The notes under the pieces were generated by a model. It was not told the DNA's origin. It saw only the letters and a program-made list of their open reading frames with translations, and made no database searches. Shown here piece after piece: positions 61,658 through 64,000 of a stretch of 64,000 nucleotides of DNA. A program made the position numbers and the translations under genes. The stretch is taken from assembly GCF_012927345.1 (NCBI RefSeq), contig NZ_JABBGJ010000033.1, forward strand, positions 1 to 64,000, in the 5' to 3' direction. Numbering within the stretch: position 1 is the stretch's first letter; each line of letters starts with the position of its first letter. This stretch comes from Paraburkholderia polaris (GTDB taxonomy: Bacteria > Pseudomonadota > Gammaproteobacteria > Burkholderiales > Burkholderiaceae).

Positions 61658-63186
61658 GCCAGCGCTGCCGCACGGCTGAACGCCGTCACAATGGCCGCCA
61701 CGACGTCGTCGCGCAACGTGGCGTCGGCCATTCCTAGCGCATACGACGGATGCCAGGCCGGCACGATCAGGCGTCCGTCGTGAGCGATGGTTTGACCGAG
61801 GTATTCGGACAGATTGATGTGCGCGCCGGTCAGCGCTTTCAGTGCGGTCGCGCCGAGTGTGACGACCACGCGCGGCGCGATCCGCGCCAGTTCTTTTTCC
61901 AGCCAGTACTGGCAAGCCTCCACTTCGCGCCGCACGGGCGTGCGGTGGATGCGCTGCTGGGCGAGCGTTTCCCACTTGTAATGTTTGACGGCATAGGTCA
62001 GATACAGCGTCTCCCGCTTCAGACCGGCACGCGCAAGTACGGCGTCCAGCAGTTGACCGGCCGGGCCGGTGAGGGGCTCCCCGTGCTGGTTCTCGTACTC
62101 GCCCGGCTGTTCGCCGACCACCATGATCGCCGCATGGGCGGGCCCGATGCCCGCAACCGCCTGTTTCGCATTGCGCCATAACGCGCAGCGCCTGCAAGTG
62201 GCGAGCGGGCCAGTGGGCTCAATCAAGGGCGGCGTCATCGCCGAATACTCGACGGGCGGCGTGGGCGGGACGGTGACGGCGGCGCTTTGCGCCCCCAGAC
62301 GACTGCGCTCGCGCGCGAGGCGTGCGGGCAGCGGTGGGCCCGCGGGCGGCATTCTCCAGTAGCGCAACGGCACGGGCAACGGCGCGCCATTGAAGGCGCT
62401 GGCGTAATAGGCGAGCCAGAGCGCTTCCGTGGGCATGCTGGTGACAGCTTCGCCGGTCATGGCGCTTGCCGGTAGCGCCTGCGTAGTCTGCTCGTATTCC
62501 TCCGCGCCCGGTTGGTCGATGCGCAGCAGCATGCCGTTCCAGAACACCGCGCCGTGCGGCGTGGCGAGCATCCACGTGGAATCGCCCATGCGAGCGGCGA
62601 AGCGCACGGCAGCGCGCTCCAGCAAGTCATGATGCGGCTCGTACCAGCCGACGAATTCGGGTGGCCCCATCGACGGATCACGCCGTCTGAACAGCGTGAG
62701 TGTCAGCAGATCCTCGGTTTCGTGCTCAATAGCCCGGATGCGTTGATCCAGCAGCGAGCCGTCGGGGTCGTTCAGATCGAGGACGGTGCGCTCGCCGCGC
62801 GTCCAGCGCCATAGGACGCGGTACAGCAGTGCCCAGCGGTCCGCCGCGCGGACGCACGCGGCCGTTTTCAGCCAGGAGAGCAGTTCGCGGGGAATCGCGG
62901 GCGCGGCAGAGGCACCTGTGCCGACGCTGCCCGCAGCAGTGCAAGCGGGCTCGGCGTTTGGCACGTCGGCAGCGGTTGCGCTGGAGACCCTTTCAGCTGC
63001 GGACGCTGCCGAAGATTGCACGACTTGCCCCGTGGCCGAACCATTGCCATCGTCACCACTGTGGGCCGCCGCCTTATTTCCGGACTCAACCCACTCGATC
63101 TGCGAGGGCTCGACACCTTGCCGCAGCAGCGCTCGCGCGGCGCGCCGCCATGCGGCGAAAGATGGTTCGATCGGAATGCGTTTCAT
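61645..63186 (-). CDS. udgX: UdgX-type uracil-DNA glycosylase with N-terminal DUF4130 domain
   Basis: The 513-residue fusion has an N-terminal DUF4130-like domain (about 1-275, with a Ser/Ala-rich insert at about 38-95; segments WALLYRVLWRWTRGERTVLDL and PHHDLLERAAVRFAARMG). A C-terminal family-4-like uracil-DNA glycosylase follows (about 320-510), with iron-sulfur cysteines beginning CRRCALWR, water-coordinating GEQPGEYENQHGEPLTGPAG and HPSYALG. The UdgX hallmark loop (KRRIH in the Mycobacterium enzyme) is QQRIH here; the His that covalently traps uracil-DNA is kept. A LexA box lies 56 bases upstream. Confidence 0.88.
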   Translation of the reverse strand: MKRIPIEPSFAAWRRAARALLRQGVEPSQIEWVESGNKAAAHSGDDGNGSATGQVVQSSAASAAERVSSATAADVPNAEPACTAAGSVGTGASAAPAIPRELLSWLKTAACVRAADRWALLYRVLWRWTRGERTVLDLNDPDGSLLDQRIRAIEHETEDLLTLTLFRRRDPSMGPPEFVGWYEPHHDLLERAAVRFAARMGDSTWMLATPHGAVFWNGMLLRIDQPGAEEYEQTTQALPASAMTGEAVTSMPTEALWLAYYASAFNGAPLPVPLRYWRMPPAGPPLPARLARERSRLGAQSAAVTVPPTPPVEYSAMTPPLIEPTGPLATCRRCALWRNAKQAVAGIGPAHAAIMVVGEQPGEYENQHGEPLTGPAGQLLDAVLARAGLKRETLYLTYAVKHYKWETLAQQRIHRTPVRREVEACQYWLEKELARIAPRVVVTLGATALKALTGAHINLSEYLGQTIAHDGRLIVPAWHPSYALGMADATLRDDVVAAIVTAFSRAAALAADG

Positions 63187-63241
63187 GCTGACGCGCCGTG
63201 GATGCGCACAGCGTGATGCGCGTACCTATGCGGCCAAAATA

Positions 63242-63257
63242 CTGTATGGATATACAG
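63242..63257. promoter_or_regulatory. LexA (SOS) box of udgX
   Basis: CTGTATGGATATACAG, extended to TACTG...CAGTA, fits CTG-N10-CAG. It lies between the MobA-like gene stop and the udgX start on the minus strand, so it controls udgX. Confidence 0.78.
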
Positions 63258-63321
63258 TATGCGCCCAAACACCCGACTGGATCAAGTCTCCCGGTTCGCG
63301 GGCGGCTCGGTCGCGCTCAAG

Positions 63322-63909
63322 CTAAATGTTGCGAAGATCTTCCGGCGTATCCACGTCGCGCAGAATGCCGGGGTCGTCGACCTCCAGCCGCGTCACACGC
63401 TGCGACATCAACAGCGCGCGCGCGCCGGTGTCGCCGTCCAGTGTCATCAGGGCGTCCCGATGGTCGATGCCGAAGCCGACCGGATGACCGCGCTGTCCCT
63501 GATAAAACGGTGCGACCAGCGAAGCGCCGCCGTCGAGCGCGCGCGCCACCGCTTCGATCGTCGTGGTGGCAATGCGCGGCATGTCGGCCAGCGCGACGAG
63601 CCAGCCCTCGGCGTCGTCGCTGGCCTCGATGCCGGCGGCGAGGCTCGCGCCCATGCCGCGTTCGGCGTTGGCGCAGAACACCACATCGCAACCGGCGTCG
63701 TTCAGCAAGCGCGCCAGTGTGTCCGAGCCGGGCCGCACCACGGCCAATACGCGGGTGACGACCCGCAGCAGTCGGTGCGCTGCTTCGTGCGCGACCGGCG
63801 TGCCGTCCGGCATGCGTGCGAGTAGTTTGTTGTGCAGGCCGTCCGGGTCGAAGCGCGAGCCGAAGCCGGCGGCGAGCAACACGCCAGTGGCAAGCGAGGC
63901 ATAGGCCAT
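63322..63909 (-). CDS. MobA/MocA-like nucleotidyltransferase
   Basis: The 195-residue protein has the NTP-transferase motif LLAAGFGSRFDPDGLHNKLLARM at 11-33, NAERGMGASLAAGIE and VALADMPRIATTTIEAV, followed by PFYQGQRGHPVGFG. These are the hallmarks of molybdenum-cofactor cytidylyl- or guanylyltransferases (MocA group). It matures the cofactor for xanthine-dehydrogenase-type enzymes. The start at 63909 gives the standard N terminus; no oxidoreductase partner is visible before the window ends. Confidence 0.9.
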   Translation of the reverse strand: MAYASLATGVLLAAGFGSRFDPDGLHNKLLARMPDGTPVAHEAAHRLLRVVTRVLAVVRPGSDTLARLLNDAGCDVVFCANAERGMGASLAAGIEASDDAEGWLVALADMPRIATTTIEAVARALDGGASLVAPFYQGQRGHPVGFGIDHRDALMTLDGDTGARALLMSQRVTRLEVDDPGILRDVDTPEDLRNI

Positions 63910-64000
63910 GGACGGGCACCGGTAGAAAGGATAAGACCGATTGTGCGGTGCAACGCATCGGCAGGCAAGCGCCAATACGTAGGGCTTGGCGCTTGCGCCT

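Overview
The window looks like a chromosomal segment of a Paraburkholderia / Burkholderia sensu lato species. Evidence: GC content is high, most proteins read as Burkholderiaceae catabolic, regulatory and transport families, and both SOS boxes have the Burkholderia-like form CTGTAT-N4-ATACAG or a close variant. No rRNA or tRNA gene was seen. The left edge cuts an IS3-type transposase, followed by a repeat-rich intergenic block.

Layout. (1) 1.1-11.0 kb: two divergent catabolic operons. The minus-strand arm has the 2-hydroxypentadienoate lower meta pathway (mhpD, mhpF, mhpE), a DUF1302/DUF1329 outer-membrane pair and an SDR. The plus-strand arm has a meta-cleavage-type C-C hydrolase, an SDR, a SnoaL-like protein and a PaaY-like hexapeptide protein. 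A LuxR solo and an AraC regulator follow. No ring-cleaving dioxygenase is present. (2) 13.8-18.6 kb: a DUF3830 protein, a candidate three-hairpin small RNA, and a 1237-residue trimeric autotransporter adhesin with an unusual repeat-containing upstream region. (3) 18.7-34.1 kb: an organic-acid island with two oxalate/formate-type (OFA) MFS transporters (one with a 42-residue partner), an MHS transporter, a GntR regulator, a 2-hydroxyacyl-CoA-lyase-like TPP enzyme, formyl-CoA transferase, an FAH-family protein, two LysR regulators and an aldehyde dehydrogenase. (4) 34.1-46.6 kb: mostly core or accessory single genes (PanE-like reductase, two LysE exporters, YigZ, TetR/GST pair, diguanylate cyclase, FtsI-like PBP, sorbosone-dehydrogenase-like lipoprotein), an SOS-box-controlled unknown gene and a TRIC-channel pseudogene. 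(5) 46.9-52.4 kb: an alternative heme-copper oxidase operon ending in a tri-heme cytochrome c. (6) 52.8-58.9 kb: a chemoreceptor and a three-gene 2-aminoethylphosphonate biosynthesis operon whose first gene is a PEP mutase-nucleotidyltransferase fusion. (7) 59-64 kb: a PIG-L deacetylase, an eroded hipBA locus behind an operator array, an SOS-box-controlled UdgX-type uracil-DNA glycosylase and a MobA-like nucleotidyltransferase.

The main working idea is that region 3 may cleave 2-hydroxy acids by a CoA cycle. The CoA transferase would load the acid from formyl-CoA, the TPP lyase would release an aldehyde or ketone and regenerate formyl-CoA, formate would leave through the OFA antiporter, and the aldehyde dehydrogenase would oxidise the carbonyl product. 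Other points worth a second look are the oxidase subunit I lacking both the D-channel Glu and the K-channel Lys, the triplicated covarying hairpin before the TPP gene, the small-RNA candidate, the repeat family with A/C-rich tails, and the two SOS-controlled genes.
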